Positions 49,210 to 62,118 of a stretch of 64,000 nt of DNA are shown here, in pieces; position 1 is the stretch's first letter, and the number at the start of each line of letters is the position of its first letter. The position numbers were made by a program, and so were the translations under genes. Under the pieces are notes generated by a model, which was given only the letters and a program-made list of their open reading frames with translations, did not search any database and was not told the DNA's origin. Origin of the DNA: Tetragonia tetragonoides (lineage: Eukaryota > Streptophyta > Magnoliopsida > Caryophyllales > Aizoaceae). The stretch is taken from NCBI GenBank assembly GCA_038025085.1, contig CM076148.1, positions 21,494,501 through 21,558,500 on the forward strand, written 5' to 3'.

Positions 49210-50305
49210 CTGTTAATAAAAAAAATTGATGCAAAATCCAAATTGAAGAATGTCAATAAATAATAATAATTTTTATTATCTTTATGCTAAGGAGACTTAC
49301 AACTATAAAACAAAATGCAAAAGAACTGACCGCACAATTAGTTGAACTGTACACCACACTAACCATTTGGCCAACATGTCACTTAACAACTTGTCTTGTG
49401 AAGACTTAGTCCACCGTGGACCAAGTAATTTTGAGGGGTGGCTCCAAATAAAGTAGGGGGCTGGCTCCGGGTAAAGTAGAGGACTGGCTCCGGGTAAAGT
49501 AGAGGGGTGACTATTTACAAATTGATTTTTATCCCATTTACAAATGACAGGTATACTATATTGCTTTTCAAAAAAAAACCTCATAGGATATTGATTGCTT
49601 TTCAATTAAAATTTTGGTCCTATTTTATGTCTATCTCATCTACTTTCACACCACTTTATGTATTTGTTACATTTTTTTTTTTATCTATCATGAAAATAGT
49701 TTGCGTGTCAAATACAGGAAGAGTTGCCATAGGTTGGAACAATGTGAATATGTGATGAGGCAAAGGATCTTCAATGTCAATTTTTTTACATATACAATGT
49801 CTTTATAATATTATTTGCCATTAATTGTTTTTTGAAATTCTCAAAATACCGTTCTTTTTGCCAAATTATTTTTTTCTTTTTAACATGATGTAGCCAACCC
49901 CATTTTCGCAATAGTTATTGGCTACTCCTTAGATATAACCAAGAAATTAGCTCCAAAAACAAGAGGAATAAAATAATTAACTAAAAGGAAATAGGACTAC
50001 TTCCGTCATTCATCATTTGTTTTTTGTTTTTGAAATACTCATTTTAAAAGCTCAACGACTAACATCCCGACTTGCGCATTCTTTAAACTGGTAAATTACA
50101 ATTTTGACCGATGACAGACCTTGGCTGGTAAATTTTGGCAATATTCAAATGCAATAAGATGTAGAACAAAACTACAAAAGTCTCAAGATTGCTCACAAAG
50201 TTCTTCCTAAGGTCTATGACATCAAGAAGTGAAAATGTACAAATTTGGACAGAGGATGTGAAAGAGTAGAAAATAATAGGACGGGCCAACTGCAAAAATA
50301 AATTT

Positions 50306-51977
50306 TTATTCATAGGATTTCGATTGCATTTTCATGTAAGCCTTGAGAATGCGCCTGTACTTCTCAGGATGATCCCACCAAGTTGGTGTGTTAATTATCG
50401 CTTTCTCCAACCAAAACCTGTCAACCTCCTTCTTCTCAATCACCATCTTCCAAAAACCTTCCCATTCTTCCAATGCACGCGTTAGGCGTACACTCTTTTT
50501 GCCTCCAAACAAAAACTTGATGTAGTCCTTAGCCAGCCTTGTCATCTCTGCGCCATTGATGATATAAAAATACTGCAACAAATGAGGTGATAGAATCAGC
50601 TTACAGACTCAACATAACCTCCTAAATATTGCTAGCCGTAGAAGGAAAATGGTGTCACCATCAACACCAACTGTAACAACACCAACTAAAAACAGTATCA
50701 GGTTTTAAGAACTGGGATTGTGTTCTTACCAAAAAGATGAACCCAAGAGTTGCTAAGATCACTTGTATTGTCTCATTTAATATCCCAGAGAAGCCTTCCT
50801 CTTCAGACCCACCAAAATCACCACCACCACCACCACCACCACCACGCCCTGGAGGATTTCCACCACTGCCACCTTCATCATAAAATTCTCCCTTCTTAAT
50901 CTGTTGTTTCAATACATCTTCAATAGAAGGCTTTGCCCCAAATTTTTCAAAGACTTTTCCGAAAGGGTTCCATAGAGGTTCCTGCTCAGTGTTCAAAAGA
51001 TGGAAAAATAAATAAATTAGAAAGATATGCAATATTGGGATTTGACACAATCGGCATACAATTTGAAAATCTAACCAACGATACCTCTCTCTCTCTCTCT
51101 CTCTCTCTCTAATTTAATAAAAATTAAACAAGTACTTACAGGACCGCCAATCAATTCCCTGTCCCCCCCTCCCCTGGTTGTCTGTAAGACATGCCAACTC
51201 AATAACAAACAATAACCAAACAAGTTCCACCTATGCAGTGGAGATAAGCACATGAACTTGCAAGGAACGTGGCTGCAAGATCCTGACAGTCTTGCATCTA
51301 ACAAGTGACAAGAAGCACATAGGTTGTGTGACGATCATTAGACAGAAACATTTCCGGTTAAAAAGATGACATAACCAAGTCCTCAGTGTACCGAAACCCC
51401 CACACTCTAGCAGCTGGAAAAAACCAATAATGAAAAACCAAAGGGATTGCTCTTCGTCACTACCTTAAACTTTTCTACTGTGTAGACAAGTTACATTCAC
51501 GAATGGTAAAAAAAATACATCTATTTTTAATGTGAATGAGGAAGGTGCGCGTAGAAAGAAAATATACAGGCACAAAATCCATCCAAAATTTAATCCTCTA
51601 CGTTGCAACCATTAAACTAACACGAAAGTTTGTGATGAATTTCACCATCCAAATCTCCTTCCCTTTTCCCTTTAACTAAAACATGTTACCACAATAATCA
51701 ACAATCCAACAAATTGCAATATATAAAAGCAAAACAAAACCCTTCCTTTTACCTGATTTCCTTTCCCGGACATTGATCCCTCGCGAGACAAACAAACAGG
51801 CGCCAAAAGCAGGCACTTCTGCCCGCCATTCGTTAGTTTGAGAGAAATCGGAATCCTCGGAGGCCGAAGGCCAAATGCAATACCAGCAGGCGGCAAAAGC
51901 TCTTGCCTTTTTACATGGGGTGTAGTTCTCAGATAAGCCTGAGGACACAAGGCATTGCTAACCTGAATAGCATGCAT
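50306..51977 (-). CDS. Gene X copy 6: intact glycine-rich putative chloroplast membrane protein
   Basis: Three coding exons, all joined in phase 0: 51,977-51,753 (75 codons), 50,981-50,730 (84) and 50,572-50,306 (88 plus TAA), giving 247 residues. The product has an N-terminal region (1-75) rich in basic and hydrophobic residues and poor in acids, suggesting a plastid transit peptide. Then come EPLWNPFGKVFEKFG, an acidic/lysine stretch, a glycine run (residues about 121-128), SEEEGFSGIL, one probable membrane segment (about 147-166: VILATLGFIFLYFYII), and a conserved-looking charged tail with WLEKAIINTPTWWDHPEKYR. Introns are 771 and 157 bp; the second is about 250 bp shorter than in the other copies. 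The start is the first ATG after the leader acceptor TATCAG|TTGAGAAA. A leader exon near 54,040-54,175 and TATA box support expression. Family not named; function unknown. Confidence 0.85.
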
Positions 51978-51984
51978 TTTCTCA

Positions 51985-54175
51985 ACTGATACAAATGATC
52001 GTCACACAAGCAAAGATTTCACACGAACCTCTTTTTCTCATACAATTTGAAACCAGAACTTGGAGCAAATATGTAAAGTCTTCCTTCTATATAGTTGTAG
52101 TTAGCCTTTCAAGCCACTAACTGTTGGAGAGCCTCGAGTCCTTGACTATGACAGTATGATCTACACTCCTGTAGGACATTGATGCCACGCTTCAAGTTAC
52201 AACACTAACAAACAGCATATGTATTTAAAAAATTGAAACACACAGTTTTTCAAACATAAATATTTGTCAAATGCTATATCCTCGCACTAAACTCGAGGTT
52301 TGACAAGGAGAAAAATAAATGTACTTCAATCTTGTGGTGAGCAAAAACACATCTCATCTAACATCTGTGTCATAACTGAACAAACAGCCAACAAGCACGC
52401 AAAATCAACCGGGCCAGAAGATGAACTACCACATATGAAAATATGACAGAAGCTCTAACAGGACTAGATTGACATCACCCGGAAAAACGATTGACCTATC
52501 TTGCCATTTCAGGAAATCCTTAGGAAAAAAAGAAAACATAAAATGAAAGAAATTAAAAGAAAAACAAATCTTCCATTTTAATAAGAGACTTCAATGCACA
52601 ATCCAAAAACGATCACAGGCGCGCGCGCGCCCGCACATACACACACACACAGAAAACGGATGGTTTGTTCCCTTTTTAAGTCCACTTGTATCAATGTTGG
52701 CTGATACCCGACATATCGGTTTTTGAGGTTTCCAATACATTTATCCCAGAATATAAAGGGGTGTTTGAAAAGACTGATACACGTCAGATGCGGCCGATAC
52801 ATGGCCAATACGGGTAGAAGGCTTATAAATGGTCGATATAGCCAATACAGATGATACCAAAATACATGTCGCAGGGACCGTGCAACCCGATACCGATATT
52901 TGGAACCCAATCAAATTGTAAACAATTATGAGCTCTCCCAATACAAGTTTAGTCAGAGTCAATTGTTTGCTTGATGAGAAGATAGTCTCTCCATTGAATC
53001 CATTAGTGCAAATGATGTCTACGAATTGAAGAAAAACCTTCAGAGGAAAATTAGAAGGTTATCAGCAAGTTAAAAAAGAAAAGTCTCAAAGTCCAAACAT
53101 AGGACTCGTTATTCCTTGGATGTAGATCTAGCTTGTAGAACCACAACATACTTTAACACAGGAAATGACAAGATGCACCCGTTCTAGATCTCCCACAATT
53201 CGCTAAAGATCTCAATTTTCTTTTTCAAACACATACTACAGGCACAGAACAAATATCAAACACTCATCCTTATTTGGTATTATTTTTATTAGCTAAAGCA
53301 AATTTTATTTAAAATGAAGTCGTATTACAACGATAGAGAACAAGAAGTCCTCTCAACGAGAACACCTTTATTACCAAGAGGTCCCTCTCATCCTTATTTG
53401 GTATTCTACATCCAAAATTGCTTGTCAAGGCACATTTGGTAGCTCAAGGTTCTTCACAACTTCTAAAACTACTTGCAATTAACCACCCTATATAAAGAAT
53501 TATGTAACATACTATATTACCCGCAGCAACAAAACCTTCCTCATCAGACTCCTTCAAACTCATTCAGATAAAAAAAAAAAACACAATCAATCAAGTTGTA
53601 ACGCAACTTGAACAGAGTAATGCCCCATCTAACAAAAACAAAACAAAACAAAACAAACAAAAACAAAAACAAAACAAAACAAAACAAAACAAAGAGATGC
53701 AGCATATGTTTGCAGAATCCCTTCAAAAAACATGAAGTATTCCACCTCCATTGTCATCAACCTTAGGAATTGCCAACAGACGCGAGCAAAACTGAACTTC
53801 ACCTCATTTTGCATACAAGCGCACAAACAATGAAACAAACATAACCGAAAAGAATTCAATCTTAACACTGCATAATTGATTGCACAACAACAATTCCTGG
53901 ATTAAATTTTCAACTAATACACACAGAAAATGAATAAACCATATGTTGCTCACATCAAACATCAATTCAATAACTAATAAATCAGATTGAAAACATCGAC
54001 CAAAGCGGAAAACAGAACTTTCAAAACGCCAGTTCATACCTCCCGAAGAATAGGAGAAGCGGAGACACAGCGACGACAGAAATAAGAGAGATACAAATTG
54101 ATATTCTAGAGAGAGAAAGTAGGAGCGGCAATGAGACGGAGAATGGAGAACGGGATGCCGGAAAGGTTAGGAGAA
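51985..54175 (-). other. Leader intron and 5' UTR exon of gene X6
   Basis: The leader exon (about 54,175-54,040) ends TTCTTCGGGAG before a GTATGA donor. The intron is 54,039-51,986 with acceptor CAG. The intron carries an (AAAAC)n tract (about 53,635-53,692), a CA/GC run near 52,620-52,650 and a GATAC-rich stretch (52,690-52,930). It matches 4,087-6,240. Frames within it are not credited. Confidence 0.65.
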
Positions 54176-54202
54176 GAGGTATCAGCTAACAGGGAAGAGA
54201 GC

Positions 54203-54209
54203 ATATATA
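54203..54209 (-). promoter_or_regulatory. TATA box of gene X6
   Basis: TATATAT on the minus strand, about 30 bases before a pyrimidine-rich leader start. At the matching site of X1 (about 6,300-6,307) the sequence is TATGTATG, so the box is lost there. Confidence 0.5.
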
Positions 54210-54429
54210 CAAATACAATGTACGGCTGGGCTATCTATGTCGTCAGGGTTTTTTTTCAGGCCACTCTCTCTTCAATCTTTTTTTTTTTTTGAGAAAACTC
54301 TCTCTTCAATCTTCTCCTTCAGCCCTGTCATTTTTCATTTTTATCATTTTTCAATTAACTGTTGGAAATAATTAAAAATAAAAACTTGTTCAAGATATCC
54401 TCCAAACATCCACCTTTGAATTGGAGGGG

Positions 54430-56166
54430 TTAGCTTTGAGCCCTTAGATAGAGGGGATGAGATTTTTTTAATTTAAACATGTAGAGGAGAGATAGAGAAA
54501 AAGAAAGGACAACAAAGAAATATAACAATAGAGGATCCAAACACGTATAAGACCTATAGGATCCAAACAATAGAGCATTCTTCACCTCACCACTGGTATT
54601 GACAGCTTTTATGAACATAGGCCCAGCATCACTAGCAATCATGATATTAATTAAAGGCCTTCTTTGTGGGTCACTCCAACCATCACTTGCTAAGCTAACC
54701 CCTTTTTCTTTCCAAGTACTTTTGATAGGCTCCAACAAGTTCTCAACATTTTCCTTTTCTTGTTCGAGTAAAGTGGTTCTTAGCCTATTATAACCAGGTG
54801 GTACATAACCAGACAGATTATGCTCAGCAGCAAAGGTGTAAGAATCAACATAGTATGGGTTTCTAGCAAGGTTAAAGGCTAATCCTCCGGTGTAAAACAT
54901 CCTAGCAATCTTTGCATCCAATTGATTACGATTCTGAATATCAAAAGCATCAGAAATGGGGTTGGTTTTGTCACCTTTTCTTTTTTTCAAATTCCCAAAA
55001 AAATCACTTGAAGAGGGTGGAGGGACACTAGATTGATATGAACTAGAATGAGTGACTGTTTAATTTGGTAATGGAGGTCTCTTTTCAGCACAAGATTTCT
55101 TATACAATTCACTTTCATCCTCTAGTTTCCTAAAGGTTGCAATGTCTCTGGTAGAAACTTTTGCACAAGCAGCAATGCCTTGTCCCTTCTCTTTCATTAA
55201 GTGAGCACGGATTCTAGTATAAGAACTTTGCTTAGTGACTTTACAAAATGAGCATTCCCAAATACAATTACCACCCCCTGTTATTGATGTTCTTTCACCC
55301 CTTTTCACAAATTGCCACAAAGGATATAATTTCACTTCTTCACTGGTAACACTATCATTGTTACTACTAACATTACATGATGCTGAGCCACTTTGAAATC
55401 CCCCACCAGAACTACTACTACCATCCATATTTCAACCAATTTACAACAATACAAGCACCTGGAAAAATAAGGTAGCAAAACAGGAACCAATCAAGCAAAC
55501 AGAAAACTATGGACAGAAACACAGAATACAGAAAGCAAACAGTCAATTAAGCAATTAAATTCAAAGTGAGATGGAAGGGAGGAGTACTTACCGGTGGCTC
55601 GGTGGTGCTCGGTGGCTCGGTCGCAGAGTCGCAACTCGCAGGAGCTCGGTCTTGGCCTCGTAAGAGCTCGGTCTTGGGCTCGCCGGCTCTGTGTTGTCGT
55701 GGGCTCGTGGCCGTCGTGAGCTTGGTGGTGGCTCGGTGGATGAGCTCAGATCGGAGCAGGAGGGAGAGAGAAAGAGGATGGAGCGAGAGAAAGAGGGGTT
55801 AGGGTTTGGGTGGGTTTGGGTTTGGGTTTTTCTGATTTTGTTAAATGAAATGAAATTTTTGATTTTTTAGGCTAGCTATTAACTATTAATCTATTATTAA
55901 TATTTAATAGTCCTATTTTAAATTAAAACAATGTAAAAAAAAAAAAGGTTAAAAAATAAATTTGGGGGTCAGCATCTCAGCCATATCCTAGCCGTATCCT
56001 AATTATATTCAGCATTTAAATTAATTAAAAAAAGAGAATACTTCATGGGTGCGTATCGGATTCGTTTTTTGCCGTATCCCAAGCGTATCCCTAGCGTATC
56101 CGTATCCGATACGAGTCGGGTACGGGATACTTGACCCAGCCCAGGTATCCGTGCATCAGAGCCTAT
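54430..56166 (-). mobile_element. 3'-truncated hAT transposon with BED finger and DUF659-type transposase, dead
   Basis: An insertion absent from the left duplication. On the minus strand one frame runs from 55,428. It has a zf-BED finger (YPLWQFVKRG, CSFC, then RAHLMKEKGQGIAAC) and then a hAT transposase N-terminal/DUF659 region (FYTGGLAFNLARNPYY, GVSLASDGWSDPQRRPLINI, SGEVKN). An in-frame TAA at 55,060-55,062 interrupts it, and the coding sequence ends abruptly at about 54,575, without the dimerisation domain. The intact end near 56,160 has repeated GTATCC/GATACG subterminal motifs. CCTATA lies on both sides (54,553-54,558 and 56,161-56,166), consistent with an imperfect 8-base target duplication. 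The true insertion runs from about 54,559 to 56,160; flanking bases to 54,430 are shared genomic sequence. Confidence 0.85.
55566..55802. other. GC-rich leader region of the hAT element
   Basis: Locally high GC with repeated GCTCGGT motifs, upstream of the BED-finger start codon at 55,426-55,428. Probably the transposon 5' UTR or promoter. The plus-strand frame across it is a composition effect. Confidence 0.4.
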
Positions 56167-56772
56167 AACTTTTGGTGAGACGAGGGTTATTACTTTTTAC
56201 TTTAACAAGGGACTCCTATATTTTCTAAATAATAATTCCATTTTTCTATGAGTTGGTTTCACACAAACTTGCTCTTAATCAAATATCCTCAAATAATTGT
56301 GATAATCGAGCGGCAAAACATCTAATTTCTAAAAAAATAACAAATAAAAACAATTTCACCCAGAGTGTGTTATTTTTCCACTGATTCTAATTGATTAGGT
56401 AAGGTTGTGTCATTGATTCTACTGATTGCGTAAGGTTTTAACCCTGATTACTTTCCTTCCCGTTTTACCCTTACCTAAGTCTAAGGGTGATATTTACAGA
56501 AGCTCAACGGCTCTCAATCGGCGTAGTGGACGATATCGAAAAGATGAAGAATTCGATCACCATTCAGCCCTAAAGAGGGTAAGATGAGGAACATGAGGTA
56601 CATCAACAGGAAGTGGGCCTCTCATAGTGCATTTCAAAATGTTTTTTTTATCCATGCATTTTGGATTGTAGAATTGAAAGGAAATGCAAATTTGTATATG
56701 ATTTACAGTAAAATCTGTTTTCAGTGGTTATATTTGTAGAAAATGTACTTATGACAAGGTGAATTGTATTTA

Positions 56773-57988
56773 GGATAAATCGCTCCCAATAATCCGAAGT
56801 TTCAGCAGTCCTCCAATAATAATCCCAAGTAACGAAATTTCTAAAACTAATCCCAAGTACTCACATTTTTTCCGCGAGTGAATCAACCTCTAACACCGTC
56901 TAGTCTCCGTTAGTAATCCGACGACGTGGCACATTTAAAAAAAATAAAATTATTTATTGGCTTCTTTTCTCTCACCTCGTCCATCTTTATCCATTTTTCA
57001 TTCCCACCTCCTTTTTTGCGCCACCACCGCCATCTAGCCTCACCACCATTACCATGCCTCTCCAATCGCCACCCTTGTCGCTGCCGCGATAGAACCTCCA
57101 CCACCACCGGACCCTTTGACACTGGTTGGTAAATCGATAGGCATAGAAGACAAATGACTACCCGGCGACAACCATCGCAAACGGAACCCATCTCCTGCGA
57201 GAAACCCCAATTGAACCCCCAAAACCACCCACAACAAATTATCAACAACTTCTCTCACTGATTACCCCCCAAAACCACCATCCCATACGCTTATCGGCAG
57301 TTATTTCACTTCGAAATCGATGCCGAACTCAAGCAACCGATTCTCATTAATGCCTCTTAGTGAATTTCTCTCTCCTATTTTTTTACTCCCATTTCTTCTG
57401 AAATTTTTAGTTTGATTTGGGTAATAGGTTAATGTTTTTATTTTACTGTTTTTGGGTGTATAGAGAGCTTGAGATTTTGATTTTGTTTACTGAATTGTTC
57501 AGTATTGTAGAGGAGTGGTGTTGTTATGGGTGGGAGGATGGTGGTGGTGTTATGGGTGGGAGAGAGAGAATTGAGACAAGGATGGCTAGATGGGTAAGGT
57601 ACGGATGGCAATAGTGAGGATGGGAGGAGACAGAAGAGGGAAAAGGAGGGGATTGGTAGTAGTGGTGACTCTGGTGAGGGATGCATCAATGGTGGTGACT
57701 GTCGTGAAACCGTGAGGGTGTAAAGAAAAGTTTTAATTTTTTTTTTTAAACTTTATTCTCTTAATTTGTTTTTTTTATAGCAAAACTCACAAATCTGTTC
57801 AATTACTGCTTACCCCATTTGATTAACATTGTCACGTCATCAAGACTAAACGGAGAGTAGACGGTGTTAACAGTTGGTTCACTCGCGGAAAAAAAAATGC
57901 ATAGTTTGAAGTATTATTGGAGATTTCCATACTTGGGATTATTATTGGACGAACGCTCAAACTTCGGATTATTGGGAGCAATTTATCC
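56773..57988. mobile_element. Mutator-like element, right copy
   Basis: 1,216 bp with TIRs starting GGATAAATCGCTCCCAAT and target duplication TTGTATTTA at 56,764-56,772 and 57,989-57,997. It lacks the nested LTR found in the left copy, and no transposase is present. Confidence 0.85.
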
Positions 57989-57997
57989 TTGTATTTA

Positions 57998-59402
57998 ACC
58001 ATAGTTGAATTGCGGAATTACTGAGTGGTTTTATCTTCAATGTTTAGTTTGCCTTTTTTTGGAATATAATGGTAAAAGTGCTATTCGAAAGTGATTATTT
58101 TAGTTTGTCAAAGTGGAGTAACTGAATTTAGAGTGATTAATGCCCTAACTGTGGATCTGGAAGCTATGAAAATGAAAATTAAATTATTTCAAGCTTTATC
58201 TATCTATTAAGCTTCTGTAAGAATATCCCTCAGACTAAGGTAAGGGCAAAACGGGAAGGAAAGTTCAACAATTGGCCAAAAAGTGAAGGGTGGTGGTTAT
58301 ACTGACTAAAATTGTTTTATTTAATGTTTCTGTACAAAAAATAAATAAATAAAAATCAATTTGATATTTATTTGTACTCAATTTTATTAGGTATTTCCTC
58401 GTAAATTTTAATAATAAATATTACTTTCCCCCATCTTTGAAGCTGTACCATTTTTTTTTTTAGAGAAACCGTATTATAACGGAATTATGATGACCAATCA
58501 TTACATATTTTTTTATGGTGCAAATCACTTCATATTTAAATACTCTAAAGTAAAATAATTATATATTCTTTTTATGCTTCTGTCGATCAATATTATGTCA
58601 ATGGATAAGTAATTGTGATACGTGGTTGTCTCTTGTCTGATTGGTATGAGCGATTTGACACACTCAAGTCTCAACTCTTAAACAAAGTCGATGATTTGAC
58701 TCTTCTAAATGGAAATCCAAGACCATGCTCGATGAGTGTGCTTTACCCTTTAGTGGGTGAACAATCAAGGTTAGTTGTTCTACCTCAAATAATTAGGGTG
58801 AACTTATAGTAGCTAGTTATTAACTTTAAAACTAACTTATAATCTAGTTTATTGGTGCTGCCTTTTACAAGGTAAATAAGTTTGCATATAATTGTCCACG
58901 TATATGAGATTTTTTTTCTTTTCTGAAGAACGAGATGTTTCATTAGGGCTGCATTTTAAATATTTTTAAGTAAAATTAACAAGGGGACTAGCGTTTTTTA
59001 TTGGATGATGAACCAATGATTGAAAATGACCTGATTTTTCTTTTATAGGATCCTTCTGACCACATCGACAACCGCCAACTAAAATTCGGCCTAAATAAAC
59101 AAAAAAAAGTATATTTTTAAATACCCAGAGTCGTAGAATACTTCAAAGAAACTCAATGGGTAAGAGACTAAGAGGGGGTATGTAGACACATGTCTTACAG
59201 AAAGCAAGTCACATGCAAACTTTAAAATCTAAGGAAATTAATTAACCAAATACTAATAGACTCAGGATATTTTTGCACAATTAGCTGTTTTGCTAGCTAA
59301 AAAGTCAGAATATCGTAAGGAATCAGCAGAAAATTGCTATTTTTTTTATGAAAGGGTAACAAATTAGCTGTTTTGCTAGCTGAAATTGAAAGCTTGCTCA
59401 GA
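57998..59402. other. Intergenic, no gene recognised (matches 10,547-11,954)
   Basis: AT-rich sequence including the right arm of the outer inverted repeat near 58,210-58,264. Nothing coding is supported. Confidence 0.5.
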
Positions 59403-60039
59403 GGTCGCGTTTCCGGATTCGTATTTTAAGTGAGCCTATATTGCCAATTTGGTATTTAAAACACTCCGGCCACGATAGAGTATTTTAAACGTTTAACTCG
59501 TACAAATAAACCCAAATCTCTCTTGAAACCCAATTTCCGGGCAAAAAAAATTATTTTTTCGCATTCATTTTCCAGAAATCTTCAAGTTCTCTTCTGTCAA
59601 CCTACAACACTTTTTCCCCCTGTCTCACTCACCTTTGGTTTCGTCAACTGTCGAAATTGAACTCCTCTCTATTTCTCTTTCTGGAAATTACTGCAACACT
59701 ATTCAAATTGAAGAGCTGAAGGTTGGTGAAGATAGCAGGGAACTGAATGCAAGTAGAGTAGATGAATAGGGGGAAAAATGAATATTCACCATTTTCGCCA
59801 TTTTGGGGGGAGAAAAATGGGGAATATGTTAGTTTTTAATTTAAAAATATTAAACGCCATTTTTGTAAAGGAATAAAATGCTTGAAAATAAATTAAATGC
59901 GACAATTTTTTTGCCCGAAAACTGGGTTTTAGGGGAGATTTGGGTTTAACATTTAAAATACCCTATCGTGGCCGGAGAGTTTTAAAATATCAAATTGATA
60001 ATATAAACTCATTTAAAATACTAATCCGGAAATGCGGCC
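59403..60039. mobile_element. Long-TIR element, right copy
   Basis: Same structure as 11,955-12,592. Its left end has drifted to GGTCGCGTTTCCGG. Confidence 0.6.
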
Positions 60040-60560
60040 GATTGCTTGGGTAGCATTCAGATTTTAACTGTTTTTGGAACAGAAAGTTGAAAATAATCTG
60101 ATAAATTGTTTGATAGCAGAGAGTGAAAGCAGTAACTGAAAGATAAAAGCTGTAACTTTAATCTAAAAGCTAGTTGTTTTAGCCAAACATACTCTTAAAT
60201 GAACTTTCATGCAACTTAAACTTCTCATGCTATCTTACATGCAACCAAACAAAATAAAAATGCGTGCAATGGAGCAATAACAAAGATAAATCTTCCATGA
60301 TTAGCCGTTCTCTTGTACATTTTTCATTTTTGCGGGAAAATTTAGACCAAAGACCATAAGAATCAAATATACGAGTCAATATACGAAAGAACACTTTAGC
60401 TTTATAGTTACATGTATAAATTAGAAACCCTTAAAAAGTGGATGAAGTTTGTCGACTATATCAAACATTATGCTACAACTCCTACAACTTACACAAGGAA
60501 AAAAAAATCGGCCCCTAGAGTCCTGACAGTTGATGTTACATGCTAATTGTTCGAACTTTG

Positions 60561-61930
60561 TTATTGCGAATGTTCAAGACGAATATGCGGGCAAGGCCTT
60601 TCTGGTAATCCCCTTGTCCACAGATTTTTCAACTCACCTCTCTTGGTTCCTAGTGTCAAGAATGTACCTGCATTGCACACAAAATTAGATCATCTTTTCA
60701 TTTATTATGGCAAAGACTTAGTTAGACTCATCGTTGCATGATAATACACTTCTTATTCGATGACCAAAGTATTTTACATAAGGTAACATTTTTTAGTACA
60801 AAAGTAACAGTTGGGCTAAAATATATTAAATAATATTTTTTCATGTTTTTCTTTTTTTTTTTTTGTGGGTAAAATCAACCATTTTCCAAAAGCAATTTCT
60901 CGCATTTTTCATAAGTAAATGGCAAGGGTGTTATCTAGTAAAAATATTCCACCCCTATTATGATAAAATGTCACTTTTTCTAGTACAAAATCATCCTTTT
61001 CTAGCAAAATACTTTTTTCCGGTGCAGCTTAGTGTTTGTTTTAGTCAAGTCAAACATGGAAGATATAAGATCTAGCTGAATTACAAAATTACAATGAAAG
61101 AGGAAGCAACAACGGAGAAGAAATGGGTGTGAGAGGAAAACAAAAAGTGAGGATTATGAGATTTCATTTTATTTTTGTTCTTTGCTTTAAAACAAGAAAA
61201 TAGTTTCAACCTTCACCATTGTTAAGGCCTCTAACACCAACCCAAATCCAAAGGAGTAACACTCCTCAGCAACCGCCTCATGGAGAGACAACCAAATCTA
61301 GGGAGGACTTTAAGCAGTTAAGGGGTGACTTTGAGAGCACTAGGGTAGCTTCTAAGCCTAGACACTCCTTACACCATAAGACGGTTGCACACAAGATTTT
61401 TTTTTTGAAAAAAGATAAAATGCACACAAGGTTTTTTTTTCAAAAAAAAAGATAAAATGCACACAAGATTTTCTAAATCCCAAAACCTGAGTCAAACCCG
61501 AGCAAAATATTCATTTCACCCCTCTCCTGGCCAACCAGGCCTTGGCTTTGGATATGGAGAATGACAATCTTTTTTTTTGGATGGAACTGGAGAATGACAT
61601 CTCACTTAGTCAAGGATACAGTCTTACTACATTATGTTCCTCCCACTCCAATTCAACATTTTACTACAGTATATGGATATTTATCTCTACAAGGGTTAAG
61701 CAATTGAGCCATCAGATATTTTATAATCATTGGGCTCAGCAACGTGGACTAGCTGTGCTGACACAGAATTGCTCTATATTGCATTCAGATGTCAGGCAAC
61801 TAGTGTCAAAAACATGATGATATAGTTTGGATAATATGGTACTTACCAAGTGTGAAAGGAACAATGTAGAGCAGAGCTGGTTGACCATGTCCATCCATCA
61901 AGTTCAAAGCCACATACGTTATGAGAAGAC
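60561..61930 (-). pseudogene. SPPL gene, last two exons, right copy
   Basis: Exon 61,930-61,847 encodes [20 protein letters not shown] and YIVPFTL; exon 60,667-60,561 encodes [34 protein letters not shown] and a TAA stop. Both are open and correctly spliced. This copy keeps [12 protein letters not shown] and IVPFTL, closer to the family consensus than the left copy. A 140-base stretch (60,946-61,087) in the intron is absent from the left copy. Upstream exons are replaced by R at 62,119, so it cannot make a protease by itself. Unless an unseen promoter and exons lie beyond R, it is a fragment. Confidence 0.85.
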
Positions 61931-62118
61931 CTACAGCAGAGAGTTTAAAGCATTAAGAAGTCATCTCCAGAACTAACCAGTTAAACCACAAAATCAAGAA
62001 GTCAATACACACAAGCAAGGTGGTGAGTTAACTCTTTTTTTCTTTCTTTCTTTCTCTTAAATATTCTCGAGGAGGGGGACGGTAGGGGTTTTGCATACAA
62101 AGAAGAACAGGCTTGGAG

